In this document: positions 1 to 11,543 of the stretch, in pieces
Position numbering within the stretch: the stretch's first letter is position 1
How the letters are laid out: each line of letters opens with the position of its first letter
Origin: Orbilia blumenaviensis
Taxonomy: Eukaryota; Ascomycota; Orbiliomycetes; Orbiliales; Orbiliaceae
Assembly (NCBI GenBank): GCA_036872755.1
Contig: JAVHNS010000002.1
Location: 2,914,001 to 2,978,000, forward strand
Reading direction: 5' to 3'
Length of the DNA stretch: 64,000 bases
The notes under the pieces: generated by a model
Seen by the model: only the letters and a program-made list of their open reading frames with translations
Told to the model about the DNA's origin: nothing
Database searches by the model: none
Translations under genes and position numbers: made by a program

Positions 1-1
1 G

Positions 2-2374
2 CTATTTAGCGGCATGTTCCCTCAGAAATCGGATGTCCTGCCCATCTATGACCCTGAAGATGGTGTAGCACGGTGCCCGAACTGTGCTTGGGAAATTGAA
101 GGTCGACGATGTGCCAACTGCGGACAAAATTTTCGTGCCTCCGAGATGCCAGGCGCTGACAGCGATGCGAGTGACGCGAGTGACTTTTCGGAAGAAGAAG
201 AATCAGAGCTAGATGAAGACGAAGATAGCCTATCGGAATCAGACAGGTCAGCCAGGATGGTGGGTGAAGATGGGGAAGAGAGTGATACCGGCTGGGGGGA
301 AGTCGACTCTGACCGAGATCACAGACTTGCCCTTGCACTTCAAGATTCTTACCATGAGGAATTTATGAGATACCTCGGAGCCGAACCCGGTTGGCTGGAA
401 CAACAATTCGGTGCAGGCAGGGCTCACGCAGCGAGGGAAGCAGCAAGAAACTATGTGGAACGATCTATGAGTCGTAATCTCTCAAGCCCTGGCCGAACAT
501 TGCAGCCTAGTTCACCTTATAGTCGAGATTCGGAAGATGATAGTGAGGACCAGACACTCGATGAGGACGACAGTGATATGGAAGATTTTATAGTACACGA
601 TACCCCGGGCCGCCGGCCCCGACGTCAGCAACCCGCACCACGCACTCTACGGCATTCTCGACGGAGCGTAGCTGATCTATCTGACGACGAAGAAGATGAG
701 GATGAGGATGAGGATGACGAGCCGGTTCTGAGAAGGGATCGAGGGACCCAGTTTTTCAACAGACGCCCAATCATAATCAGTTCTGATAACGAAGATGATG
801 AAGAAGAAGTTGCTGGCTTGATCAGTGCCGCTGGCTATGCACAACTAGATCATGATACTACAACTGGAGACGATGATGATGATGAAGACAGTTTCGATGA
901 AAGCAGTCTCGGTCAGGTTTTAAGGCCTGCTGGTCCACTACGAGCAAATACTATGCCAGCAGCCATGCCCACTACTGCACGTCGCAGTCTAAGGGACCAG
1001 GCAGCTGTTGAACCTCCGCGAAGCGCCACTCCTCCAGTAACTCGACGGCGTCGCAGAACGGTCACATTCCAAGTCCCAGATGATGCAGATGGGGAAAATG
1101 ATAGTGACACGAGAGACGGAGACGGGGATTTAGATATGGACAGACATTCGAGAGCAGGTTCCACCTCGTTAGCCTCTATCACCTCCAACCGAACTGACGC
1201 GTCGGCTCATTCCAATCGCAGTGGCGGAAGTTCTTTTTCCCAGGATATACCTTCAGTTAATGACGACGATTCCTCAGACGACTCCGAACCACGGCAGCGG
1301 CGGCGAAGACCCGGCAATGCCACTTCCTCGTCGAACCTCAGGCGTGCAGCAACAGCCCATCCTACTGGCGGGTCACGGAATAGAACAGCACGCCCCACAA
1401 ACAACGTCGACCCCGTGGTACATAGGCTTTTGCGAACATTCAATGCCCAGAGAAATGAATCCCAGTTGGAAGGCCTCGGAATGTCAGTTCTAGAAAACCC
1501 GATTACAATATCCTCCAGTCCTCGATCTGCCAGCCATGATCTTCAAGAGTTGAACGACCCTATTGTCATCAACAGCAGCCCTGAGCAAACCTTTTTCCCA
1601 AGGGGACACCGAGCAAATTCTAGTGCCCAGGCAGCTAGCAGGCAATCTAATCAGAATCCACACCATCCTTCGTCTCCGCAAACTTTGACCCCATCACGTG
1701 CCATGAGCGTGCTTTCTAATGAATCTACTTCTCGTTCAAATATCACGAGCCCAGCGGCCAATATGATGGCAGCGTCTCTGTCCAATATAAGGGCCGAGCC
1801 TAGCGCTTGGGAAATGGCAGCTGCTCCGTCTAGTGTTACATCCAGCACCGCTGCTACTATTGGGAGTACGCAGAGTGGCCCTACTAGTAGGGGGAGCATG
1901 AGAACGAGACGGAGTAATGCCGCTCTTCGGTCAGAAGGTATTCCAAGAACTGGTACACCTACAGGCCGCAACGCTACCCGACCCAATCGCAACCCAGGGC
2001 ATGTTCCTACGGACAATAGAGATATTCAGGGCAGAGCCCGAGAACTCCTTGCTCAACGTACGAGAGAAGTGCAGGCAGCAAACGCTAACGGGCAAACTTC
2101 GAATAATACAAGGGTCACGAGAAGTAACCAGGCTGCCTCAGCTATGTCAATTCAACAGAGGCTGGTAGCGAGCCGTGAAGCCGTCCGCGCAAGAGGCTCG
2201 GCAACGCCCACACCTACACCCCAGAACCAACAGAATGAAAATGAGTCGGCTGCACCTCGAAGCCTAACAAGAACCGATACTGCGGGTTCTAACCCGCGCA
2301 GAGTGGGGTTTCAGATTGGTCAAGGCAACAATCCGGGTCCACTCTTCGTCATTAATGATAATAACAATCATTGA
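2..2374 (+). CDS. Zinc-binding, acidic, Ser-rich protein (probable C-terminal part of a RING-type E3 ligase), 5' truncated
   Basis: The frame is open upstream of the first ATG (position 14) to the window edge, so the gene probably starts outside. Near the start is a C-x2-C-x8-C-x2-C zinc ribbon (residues about 21-36 counted from that ATG: CPNC and CANC). The remaining 750 or so residues look disordered: Asp/Glu runs, Ser/Thr/Arg-rich stretches, and two copies of a P-I-x-I-x-SSP motif. Fungal proteins with a RING finger followed by this 'DPEDGVARCPNC'-like ribbon are usually annotated as C3HC4 RING proteins; the RING itself would lie to the left and is not visible. The E3 assignment is therefore inference from family memory. 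Single exon within the window, stop TGA at 2372-2374. Confidence 0.6.
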   Translation, partial: LFSGMFPQKSDVLPIYDPEDGVARCPNCAWEIEGRRCANCGQNFRASEMPGADSDASDASDFSEEEESELDEDEDSLSESDRSARMVGEDGEESDTGWGEVDSDRDHRLALALQDSYHEEFMRYLGAEPGWLEQQFGAGRAHAAREAARNYVERSMSRNLSSPGRTLQPSSPYSRDSEDDSEDQTLDEDDSDMEDFIVHDTPGRRPRRQQPAPRTLRHSRRSVADLSDDEEDEDEDEDDEPVLRRDRGTQFFNRRPIIISSDNEDDEEEVAGLISAAGYAQLDHDTTTGDDDDDEDSFDESSLGQVLRPAGPLRANTMPAAMPTTARRSLRDQAAVEPPRSATPPVTRRRRRTVTFQVPDDADGENDSDTRDGDGDLDMDRHSRAGSTSLASITSNRTDASAHSNRSGGSSFSQDIPSVNDDDSSDDSEPRQRRRRPGNATSSSNLRRAATAHPTGGSRNRTARPTNNVDPVVHRLLRTFNAQRNESQLEGLGMSVLENPITISSSPRSASHDLQELNDPIVINSSPEQTFFPRGHRANSSAQAASRQSNQNPHHPSSPQTLTPSRAMSVLSNESTSRSNITSPAANMMAASLSNIRAEPSAWEMAAAPSSVTSSTAATIGSTQSGPTSRGSMRTRRSNAALRSEGIPRTGTPTGRNATRPNRNPGHVPTDNRDIQGRARELLAQRTREVQAANANGQTSNNTRVTRSNQAASAMSIQQRLVASREAVRARGSATPTPTPQNQQNENESAAPRSLTRTDTAGSNPRRVGFQIGQGNNPGPLFVINDNNNH

Positions 2375-3066
2375 AATCGCTTGATACACGCTCACCTTTT
2401 TGTGTCGAATACAGCCATTACACCCGCAATCCTATACTGCGGGGGGCTATGAGTCTCTCTTCTTTTCTTGCAGAGTACTATTTGGGTTTTTTTCCCCTTT
2501 TGCGGGTTACCAGAGGTCATTGTTTACGGCGCAAATATATTTTTCTTGATTCTATCGCACCAAACATGTACAACCTTCCCCTTCTTCCTTTTTCGTTAGC
2601 CCGGATGATTATACGACAGACCCACGATAACCATGAATGCCACGGCCGAGATACGACGCTTGCTCGCGCTGATCCCGTTTACATACACACTCTACACAAA
2701 ACAACTGTATCACCCCTTCGTGTTTACCCCTATGTTGGCTTGCTTATTGTCGTTTTCTTGGTTTGTTGTCAGATTTCAGATACGAGCTTTCGATTAACCC
2801 TACACTTACCCGGCCTGTAGACCTTTAAACCAATAAGGTGCCGAATCTAAAAGAAATTTTGCTTTATCTAATTATAAATTGGATACGAAGATTTTAGTAC
2901 TGTTCTAAGACTTAGTTTGACGTGCCATGTATAGTAAATCTACAGATTCTCATCTTACTTCACAAATTCTTAGTAGTGTTAGAGAATCTGCGAGGCTGCA
3001 TTTCATTTATCGCCCCAATTCTATGTAGATATCAATGATCCTACAAAATACAGGTACGGGTACCGT
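2375..3066. other. Intergenic, convergent 3' flanks
   Basis: The stretch lies between the stops of the zinc-protein gene (+) and Pre7 (-). An open frame from 2371 to 2820 has no recognisable domain and is most likely 3' UTR. I see no RNA gene. Confidence 0.6.
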
Positions 3067-4159
3067 CTAATCCTTCTTCAGGTCGCTCATGACCTCGCTG
3101 ATAACGCCACCACCGGCTGTCTTATCTCTCTCATCCTCTTCCTCGTCATCTCCTTCCTTTCTAACCCCCTTCACGATGCTCACAACTTGTAGCCCATCAC
3201 CAACCTCAATGTGTCTTTCAACCGCACTGGTAAATGCATCCTTTACGATCTTCTCGACTTGTTCTTTTGATAAATCGACCTTTTTCCTAGGTTCCTCGCC
3301 GTTCGAACCCGGTACGAACTGGTTCTTGAAGTTGATCTGGTTATCAAGGAATGGAGTTATTAAAGAAGCAGCAGCACCATAGGCACGAGACTGTTCGCGT
3401 TCAAAGGAGCCGACGTAGTCGTAAGAATAGATTGCGCCAACACCTGTATAAAGTATTGATATTAGTAATGTGGATTTTTTGAAATTTTTTTCGCTGGTGG
3501 TGGTGGGGTTGAGGGGTTACGTGCCGTCTTCGTCAAGACCACCTAGGAGGGGTTGGCAGTAGTACGGGAAAAAACGCTTTTGGTACAAGGTCCTCGACAG
3601 CATAACGGCGGCAGCGGCAACGGTGATATGCTTGTCGTGATTTCGTTTATAGTCCTATTCCACCCCCACCATTGTATTGTATCCATTAGCATCCATCCCC
3701 ACAACCCTTTTCCTAGCAATACAGTGGTTACGGTGGAAGAGAAGTGGTACTGCATACATCAATCTTCCTAGCCACCTTCCTCACCAACTCTTCACCATCA
3801 GCAGACATGCCGACTACGCCCAATATGATACCACTGCCCACATCGTAGACTTTGCGCGCGGTACGTGTGTTGATGCTATAGCCTTCGGAGGAACGCGTGT
3901 CGCCGGCGATGATTACGTAGTCTTTACCCGCGATACCGAGGATACAGCCGCCGTTTTCGGTGTACCTGCCCGTAATACTTGTCAGTATCTATGGCTTTAT
4001 AGATTGGGTACCTGTCTAATCTATTCTACATAGACTGGGAGGTATATATATATAGAGAGAGAGAAGAGCTTACGGGCTCCAGTGATGCTGTCTTGGCTGG
4101 GATGCTGTCGTCGGGTGAATGTTGGGTTGTGAATGCGGGAGGAGGTAAGAGGAGGCCAT
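3067..4159 (-). CDS. PRE7: Proteasome subunit beta type-6 (Pre7/PSMB1 family)
   Basis: This is a subunit of the 20S proteasome inner ring, non-catalytic in the family. Four exons join in frame to 266 aa: 4159-4074, 3965-3758, 3654-3525 and 3443-3067. Diagnostic stretches are YTENGGCILGIAGKDYVIIA, GDTRSSEGYSINTR, RFFPYYCQPLLGGLDEDG and AFTSAVERHIEVGDGLQVV, all typical of beta-6. The start is the ATG at 4159 (MASSYLLPHSQPN). The third intron (3524-3444) only keeps the frame if its donor is GC rather than GT: joining GACG to GTGTTGGC gives DEDGVGAIYSYDY, as the family requires, whereas the GT four bases further breaks the frame. The C-terminal tail is unusually acidic and lysine-rich (RKEGDDEEEDERDK). 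Its 3' end faces the preceding gene. Confidence 0.95.
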
Positions 4160-5690
4160 GGTGGATAGACAGAAACTATAGATGGTTCCTAATGTTGACG
4201 GGTTTCGAGGTGGGCGAGTGGGCGGTGGGTTGGTGATGAGGTCGTGGAGAGGATGTATAGCTTGGAGCTCTGGAGCTGGGTTGACGTGGGTCCTTTCGTT
4301 CAGACGAAGCTCGAATTGCGTGGACAGCGGGCAACACATTTGGTGTCCCGAAATGCAACAGCCATGGTGCGGGAGGCTTGGGTGACTGCGCCGATAATCA
4401 GGACTATACACGAGACTGGACCATACTGTGCTATATAATCAGGTATAAACTGTGTCCCTATATTATCTTTGGGGACTTCATTCTCCCTGTTTATTTGTGT
4501 CATTAGATATGAAGCCGTTTTGTCATGATCGAGAGAACTACTTTTGGCCTTCGTGATGCAGCTTGGCTACATACATCTACAGCTTAACCCTTAGCTAAAG
4601 GGCGTGTCAATTAATATAGTATCTTGATTCTTTTATTGTCTTTAAATTAAAATAATATGCGTGTGTAATAAAAAGCGGTGCGGGTACTGTATACGGTATA
4701 TATGTCTTCATTGATAGTTGGTGATGCCGGGGAATAGTTAGATAAGCTTGCTTCACCCGTTATACAATAAAATTATCAACAGACTTCTGGCCTGATAAGT
4801 GAGATTTATAGTAGCGATAGTATAGGATATTTCGTCAAAACTTAGCTAACCCTTTGCAAAAATATATTTAATATAAACAACCTCGAAACTGCAAAATGCG
4901 AGCTCTAATAGGATATGTATATAGGTTGATCGAAAATGCTATTTCAGTGTCGGCCACGCAAGAAGAAATATCCAATATCTTTTTGTACCGCCGGCGCCCC
5001 ATCTACGCCATTAAGCGCATCTTTAAAGTATGTTTACATTACAAGACTACGTTTATATTAGATTTCGTACAATGTATGTATACTATCTACTTGGTTAATA
5101 ATCATGCTATCATCGGCCATTGGAGTGCACCATGGCGTGGCAGCCCGCGCGACAAGATTTAACTAGACCTCATCGAAGATATAACCTAGTCTCGGTCCCA
5201 GACGCTGTTGACCACAACTGTGGATATAACCTAAGCATACAGTATAATGATGGTATTTGAATTTTTTTCTGGACCTAATAGAGAATTCTAGGGTCCGGCA
5301 CCAAGATTTGATAGTAATCACTAAGATTGGAATATTAATATGGTCACATCTAGCCTCAGGGAGTTGTGTACTAAACTTAATTGCATCCGTATGTTACTAG
5401 GAGCATTTTGTAAAAATAAAAATAAAAATAAAAAATAAAAAATAATTTAAAGTGTCCACAGCAATAGGCTAGGGATAGAAAGCTAGAGGCTGAATTCATG
5501 AAGATATTGATACCGAGCCGTCGAACCTCAGATGTTGGAACCTTTGTGTTGCTCACCCCCTTGTCATCCTGGCCTTGGCACCTAGAACTCGCCTTGACGA
5601 GTAGTCCGCAATGCCCACACCAAGCAACCAGTACAGTGACAACATCTCGAGATCAACATCCTTGATCCTTCTTCACAAAAACACCAAAAA
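4160..5690. other. Divergent intergenic region, AT-rich
   Basis: This separates Pre7 (-) from the SAP30BP-like gene (+). The middle (about 4560-5460) is AT-rich and includes a (TAAAAA)-type microsatellite at 5411-5445. Open frames here (for example 4896-5162) show no domain. I see no gene. Confidence 0.6.
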
Positions 5691-6919
5691 ATGCTGGGTT
5701 TAGTACAATACGATAGTGACGATGATGACAATAGTCAAGAAATTGAGCAGCAAGAAAATGCACAGACAGCTCCAATAGACAGTAAGGTATTATCAATTGG
5801 TGCCTCTTCTCTCCAGCTCAGTTACTGACGTGCCAGATCGCGTAGGTCGAATTGAATGATGTAGACACAGCTACCCCTGCCATATCAACCAAAGGTATGG
5901 TTATCTATCCAGACTCTAGGTCGAATTGGTGATGATCAAGTAGCTAGCTAACACCCTCAGATGCTACTTCCAGCGACGTGATACCCTCCGTCGCGGCGCC
6001 GACTTCTGCTGTCCTCGCGATATCGTCGCCGCCGCCGATTCAAGGACCACAAATCCCTGCTCAGAATGAAGTCGACACCTTCGGGCCTATGCGCCCTCCG
6101 TCTGTTGAGATGGAGTACCCGCCTTCTGATAATGGCGAAGAGTCTAGACCGACATCACCTCCGCTCTCGCCGTACTCTCACACACGCTCGCTCCTACGAT
6201 CATACACGATACCGAATTTGACGCCTGATTTCTCTATTCCCGAGTCGCCACTGGGTTCTCCACCGCCAGGTACCTCGAAGCAGTTCGCTACATTCTTGAA
6301 TCTGAAGAAGAAGAACGTGCATTTCAACCAGAAGCTATCACAGACCACTGCTTTACGGAATCCGAATTTGTTGGAAAATCTGATGATGCACGTTGGGATA
6401 GATTCAGTAGGGCAATACGCGAGTAACTGGAGCAAAGATATATGGAATCCAGATCCGAAGGTGTTAGGAGAGGGAATTGAAAGTCTGAGAGGAGAGAATG
6501 CGGTGCAAGCTCTGGCAAGACTGCAGAAAGTAGGATTCGAAGAGCGGATGGCGGAGAGAAAAGCTGTGGAATTTGTAGGGAGCAGCAGCACTGGCGGGGA
6601 GAAGAGTGGAGTCGCGAAAGCACAAGTACCAATGAGCGCGGCAGAACGGGTGATGTCCGGTCTTGATCGTGATAGAAAACCATCACCAGCAATACCAAGA
6701 AGAGACGGACAAAGCGGATCTACAAGAAGAGAGGACGATAGAGAACGGGACAGAGACAGGGACAGAGATCGAGACAGGGACCGTAATAGGAATCGCGATG
6801 ATGGGAGAAGAGATAGATATAGGGACGAGCCGGAAAGGCAGAAGCGTCATCGGTCACGATCGCGAGAGCGCTCGAGGGACAGACAGCGGTACCGCGAGAG
6901 AGACTATGGAAGGAGGTAG
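5691..6919 (+). CDS. HCNGP-like / SAP30-binding protein family member
   Basis: This is a nuclear protein family linked to transcriptional repression and splicing in animals; the fungal role is not defined here. Three exons (5691-5786, 5846-5894, 5961-6919) give 367 aa. The start MLGLVQYDSDDDD is the characteristic N-terminus of the family (MxxLVxYxSDxE). The HCNGP core lies around residues 155-235: HFNQKLSQTTALRNPNLLEN followed by SNWSKDIWNP, the usual 'RNP...F/LE...YP.D.W.P' pattern. The C-terminal 60 or so residues are an RD/RE/RS-rich tail (repeated RD dipeptides, RSRSRERSRDR), as in splicing-associated proteins. Introns 1 and 2 are short GT-AG with phases 0 and 1. Confidence 0.85.
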
Positions 6920-7102
6920 CGTCTTGGATCCAATGTAGTGTACGATAAATTGAAGATGATATATACATATATACATGGTATACAGATTTGTATCCCTTTA
7001 CGAAACACCTCAACGGCCGTTATATACATTTCTCAGCATCTGTACCGTGTAGATGCCGCCAACTGACCGTTATAGGCCCTATTAGAACCAACAGCCATTT
7101 AT

Positions 7103-7882
7103 TTACCTCGACGGCTTATTGGCTGCGACTGCCTGTCTTGCAGCTGTGGCGATATCTGATGAACTTGCTTGACCACCAAGTTCCGCGATTCTAGCCTTCG
7201 CATCCCGCATCAACGACCCCATATCAAGCGCGACGTCTTTTTGCTTATAACTCGCAACGATTTCCTCCACGACCTGTGTCACTTTCTCGGGAGACATAAC
7301 ATCCACCTGGCCGGAATAGCCTTTGACAATATCCAGCTGCAGCTGTTCCTTGTCGACAAGGTCCTGTCGTTGTGCAGATTTGAAGGACTCTATGGCGACG
7401 TTATGCTTCTTCTCCATAGATTGGAGAATCTTTAGAATATCCATATCGTTCGCTACAGGCCTAGGCGGCTGAGCCATAGCAGCATTTGTAATTTCTGCGA
7501 GAATGGCCTTTTTATGCCGTTAGTTCCAGTCGCAATATGTTAATATCGTGACGACGCCATAGACATATTGACATACTTTGACAACATTGAGCCTAATTTG
7601 GTAGGTTAGATAGCTGTGTCATTATCTCTTGCAGGCTGGGTTTTGATTGATATTATCATTACTTACTTTTCCTTATCCCTCGATTTCATAGCATTTTTCA
7701 GGTCCTTTCTGTAGAAATGTTAGCCACTATGCATCTGCTGCGAATTGTGTCAAATGCATTGCATTTTCTTACCTGAGAGCCAGCAGTAACGGCGGTAGAA
7801 ATGGAGCTGCAGGTTCCGAGTAAGCTCGAACCAATTGGCGCGAAAACAATCGCGGAACAAGTGACACCCTAGACGCAAACAT
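7103..7882 (-). CDS. AIM41: Aim41, mitochondrial YqeY/GatB-like protein
   Basis: This YqeY-domain protein of mitochondria resembles the tail of GatB; its exact reaction is unknown. Four exons (7882-7773, 7708-7667, 7592-7577, 7507-7103) join to 190 aa. The N-terminus MFASRVSLVPRLFSRQLVRA is Arg-rich and free of acidic residues, a good mitochondrial presequence. Next come KDLKNAMKSRDKEKLNVVKA and ILAEITNAAM, the YqeY signature, then the helical C-terminal domain ending ARQAVAANKPSR. Exon 3 is a 16-nt microexon that supplies the LNVVK codons; without it the frame fails. It is divergently transcribed from Psf2, with 422 bp between the starts. Confidence 0.92.
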
Positions 7883-8304
7883 CGTGGTTTGTTTTTCGGG
7901 ATACCTTCAGATGTGACAGTGATGTCGTAAAAGCAGTTTAGTCTTCAAGCTTCAACGTTTAGCAGCTCAAAGATCGGGTGCCGTGGCGCTGAAATTTCAT
8001 GGTGAGGGTTTGTTCGGGCGTAGGCGAGAGCCTATTTCAGCTAGTGATTTCCTGTGGGCGGGCGCGCCGACCAAAACTACGCTACGTACCACTTTCAGGC
8101 CTTGTAATTGACCACGCGAAACCTCCCATTGATTTCGATCCCGTGCCCATCCAACATCCAGGATACATTCCGCCAAGCATCAATCGTCTAGAGATTAACT
8201 ATTGATTCTGACCTAGTTAAGGGTATTGGAACTGGCCTTATAGCAATCTTCCGGGTTAGAATGGACTAGATTTTTCAAAAGCTATACATTATAACTTTCC
8301 CATC
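7883..8304. promoter_or_regulatory. Shared divergent promoter of AIM41 and PSF2
   Basis: This 422-bp interval separates two genes transcribed away from each other and must hold both promoters. An open frame at 7999-8205 (+) has no recognisable domain and I do not call it a gene. I could not identify a convincing TATA element. Confidence 0.55.
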
Positions 8305-9043
8305 ATGGCTCTACCCCACCAACATCTCACTCCCCAAGAAGTTTCGTTCATTTGCGAGAGCGAACTTATCACAATTGTTCCACGTCAAAGACTAGGTGCT
8401 TTGAATTTAATATCTGTATGTTATCTTCCATTGAAGCAATACTAGCACAGTTATCGCTAACGTATTTATTAATCTTGTAGATAGACACTCGTCCATTGGT
8501 TCCGCCCCAAAGGGCAGATGTTCCATTATGGCTGGCCATATTCCTGCGAAAGCAGAAGAGGTGCAACATCGTCCCACCGGATTGGTTAAGTGTGGATAAC
8601 CTGGAACGTCTCGTAAAAGAAGAATCTGATAGCACTGCTTTCTCCCAAATGCCGTGGAGATGGATGGAGGTTGCAGAGATCCTGCTTGATACGTGAGTTT
8701 TTATAGTGTCAACGAGGTACGGAGATTATATATCATACTAAAGCTTTATAATCCGATGAATAGATGCTCGGAGGATTTGATATCCCCATCAGAGATTGCA
8801 TTAAATATTAGATCTCTGCGCGAACTACGACAGGCAAAGATCCGAGCTGGTCTCTCGGATCAAATGAATAGCTCTTATATCAAAATCAATAACTTGGGTT
8901 TGATGGAAGTGTGTGAAATTAGACCGTGGGTTGGTAAAGTGGTCGACGGGCTCAGAAAGATCGAGGGCGAAGCCGGCTCCACAGCGGCGAGAAGAAGAAA
9001 GGGAGACGCCGACGGCGATGAAGACATGGACGACGACTATTAA
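8305..9043 (+). CDS. PSF2: GINS complex subunit Psf2
   Basis: This subunit of the GINS tetramer works in the Cdc45-MCM-GINS helicase at replication forks in the nucleus. Three exons (8305-8415, 8481-8692, 8764-9043) give 200 aa, the usual length. The start MALPHQHLTPQEVSFICESE is the conserved Psf2 N-terminus, followed by IVPRQRLGALNL, then PLWLAIFLRKQKRCNIVPPDW, SLRELRQAKIRAGL and a terminal INNLGLMEVCEIRP helix region. The tail ends in an acidic DEDMDDDY. Introns are of phase 0 and phase 2. Start and splice sites are supported by the continuous family match. Confidence 0.95.
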
Positions 9044-10162
9044 GAATACCTACAATAGTGAGACTAGCCAATTGGGTGAGGGTTGATTCCAAGGTTATCA
9101 AATAGCCACCAAAGAATCGCACTCATCTCGGTGTTATACCCTCGAGTCTCGGGACCTGAATTGTGTCCCATCATTCTAAACCCTCCTTTTTTCTTTCAAT
9201 TTGAATGACCTTAGCGACTTACACCCATGATTAATTTTATTTATCTCTGGTTCCTTCTTTCTAGTCTTTTTGCTCTCTCGAAAGATCTCATTTCTCCGAA
9301 TTATTATAATTACTTAACACAACTGTTATTCCCGGTATCACCTACTAGGTATGTTATCGATACTTCCTCGTTAACGAATACTTTAACTTAGACATTATCT
9401 AATTCAGTGATAACGCGTTCTAGGGGTGAAGGACAATTGGCACCGTCCCATGAAATTTAAAGTTAGAAAGCAGCGGCGCTTTAACCTAGTGGTATATTAG
9501 AAAGAATGCAGAAACTTTACCAATAGTCAGCAATGGTCTAGTCACGAGACTGCTAATAGTCTTCAATCGCTAGAGGCGAATAGATGTGACACTAGAGCCC
9601 AAGATCCCAACCTAATATACTAAAACTAAAGATAATCCATGGTCATGCAATGAGGTCACTGCCTTTATTTATACGATTGGCACAGCGTAAGGAAATATAA
9701 TATGTATGCTAATTTTATATCGGCTAGGCTGCAAACAGAATGATCCTATCTCACGCGGCTCTACAAATTGCGGGTCCAGACCACCTGTATGTATAGCCTT
9801 TAATCAAGTATACGAATGTTAATATAGCTGCGATTTCTAATACCATTTATATTCACTACACATTATATATAGGCGTACAACGCACAACTTACTATTCCTA
9901 CGTAGTATTCTACACCATTATTGCTGCTTGTGCCTGCTATTATATATAGAGGACGATAGTATTCAATTGCTATTCGTACTATAACGTAGCTCTTAAAGGA
10001 AGGTATTAATGACCGCAAGACCAATGTAATAAAAGGCCATCACGTTGCAAAAAAAACAAAGAACGACTAGCGTGTAATACAAAAAAGGCGATATAGTTCA
10101 CCAGCGGCGGGCTTCTAGCGCCTCATATGCATGACCATAACCGATCGTATAAGATTGGCTAA
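9044..10162. other. Intergenic, convergent 3' flanks
   Basis: This lies between Psf2 (+) and the ZIP transporter (-), which converge. It is AT-rich with frequent stops on both strands. I see no gene, RNA or clear repeat. Confidence 0.6.
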
Positions 10163-11543
10163 TCAAGCCCACTTGCCCAACAAAGCCATTAACCCTGCTC
10201 CCAAAAGAGTGCACGTCAACATAAAAGTCAACTTCTTGCCATCCCTAGTTCTCTTGGGGTCGAATAGGAAGTCACGAGCCAGCAGTTCAACTAAACCGGT
10301 ATAGATTAGAATACCGGCCGACAGCGAATCTAAGATACCGCTGACGACGTTGGCGGTGAAAGATCCGGGGTTGTAAGATCCTCTGAGACCTAGACCGATG
10401 GCGATGGCGATTGGTGTGGAGAGACCGTAGGCGAGACAGAGGATCCATGGAAGCCAGCTGCCGGATTTGAATGGGATAGCAGACATGCGGGCGCCGATTC
10501 CCAGACCTTCAAAGCCTTGGTGGAAAACAAGGACTAAAATGTTCAAGTCGATTAGCCGCAAAAGTCTCCCAAGAATCTGAACAGGAGAAAGATGGAATTA
10601 CTTTACTTACCGGGGAATAAAGTGTTAAACTCCTCACCAGCAACCCCCAAAGCCAACCCAATGATCACAGAGTGAAAGATCACCCCAAACTCCAAGATCA
10701 AAAACGCAGAAAACTGCGAGTAAAAGTCCCGTCGGTTGTACAAACTCTCCGAATCACCAGTATACCCTTCTTCACCATCCGACTTCCCATTCCCATGCCC
10801 ATTTGACAAATCCTTTGGCTCTTGCGCTATATACACGTATCCATTAGTTCTACTCCTAAATAATGAAAATATGTAGGTACTAAAGAAGTGCTTACGGAAC
10901 CCCGCCATGCTTGTAACCTTGCTACTCGTCGCCTCTCCTGCTACTTCCGCCTCTGTTTTTCCGTGCTCAAGCCCACCACCACCATGCTCATGTGCCGCTC
11001 CGAATTTCGCCTCGGCGTAGCGCTCGGCGATAACGTCGACCAAGAAGATTAGCATAATGCTAGCCAGCGCAATAGCTGGTGGCCAGGTGTACTCGGCCCA
11101 ACCACCAGTCATACCGACGCATGATGCTGGTCCGATGGCTTCATATGCTGGAGCGAGGAGATGGATGAACGCCGTAGCGACGATGACGCCGGCACCAAAG
11201 TATCTGGCGAAAAGATAGATGTAAGAAGGGATTTTGAGACCCGGCGCTCGACGGGCGGCGACTGGAAAGACGGTGCAAAGGGTTGAGACGATGAGGATTA
11301 CGAATAGAGCGGCAATACGTGCGCCTATTTCGCAATTCAGAAAAGAAAAAGAAAAAACTGTCAGTATTTCTTCTTATACTTTCATTTGGTAGAGGGACAA
11401 CTAGACGGTGAAAGTTACTTACCCAATCGGCCATCGTACTCGTTTTCGCCAGCGTTCAAGAAACATATGATTTGAACTGGGTCCGCAGTGGTCAAGTCCA
11501 CATTAGTAGGATCGAAGGGAACTTCCGATGCTTCTGCCTCCAT
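10163..11543 (-). CDS. ZIP-family zinc transporter (Zrt1/Zrt2-like)
   Basis: This is a plasma-membrane Zn2+ importer of the ZIP family. Four exons (11543-11423, 11324-10896, 10826-10611, 10533-10163) give 378 aa, with about eight hydrophobic segments. Family marks: GARIAALFVILIVSTLCTVF (TM1), FGAGVIVATAFIHLLAPA (TM2), a His-containing cytosolic loop (HEHGGGGLEHGK), EFGVIFHSVIIGLALGVAGE (TM4, metal-binding His) and HQGFEGLGIGARMSA (TM5, the HxxxE signature). Intron 2 (10895-10827) is 69 nt, a multiple of three, and contains no stop, so its retention would add 23 residues to the variable loop; ACTAAT upstream of its TAG acceptor supports splicing. Whether it is the high- or low-affinity form cannot be told from sequence. 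Confidence 0.92.

Noticed and set aside
2371..2820. 149-codon frame overlapping the stop of the first gene
   Set aside because: No domain, sits in a 3' flank, and overlaps the stop by four bases only by chance.
7999..8205. 68-codon frame between AIM41 and PSF2
   Set aside because: Lies in a short divergent promoter and has no domain.
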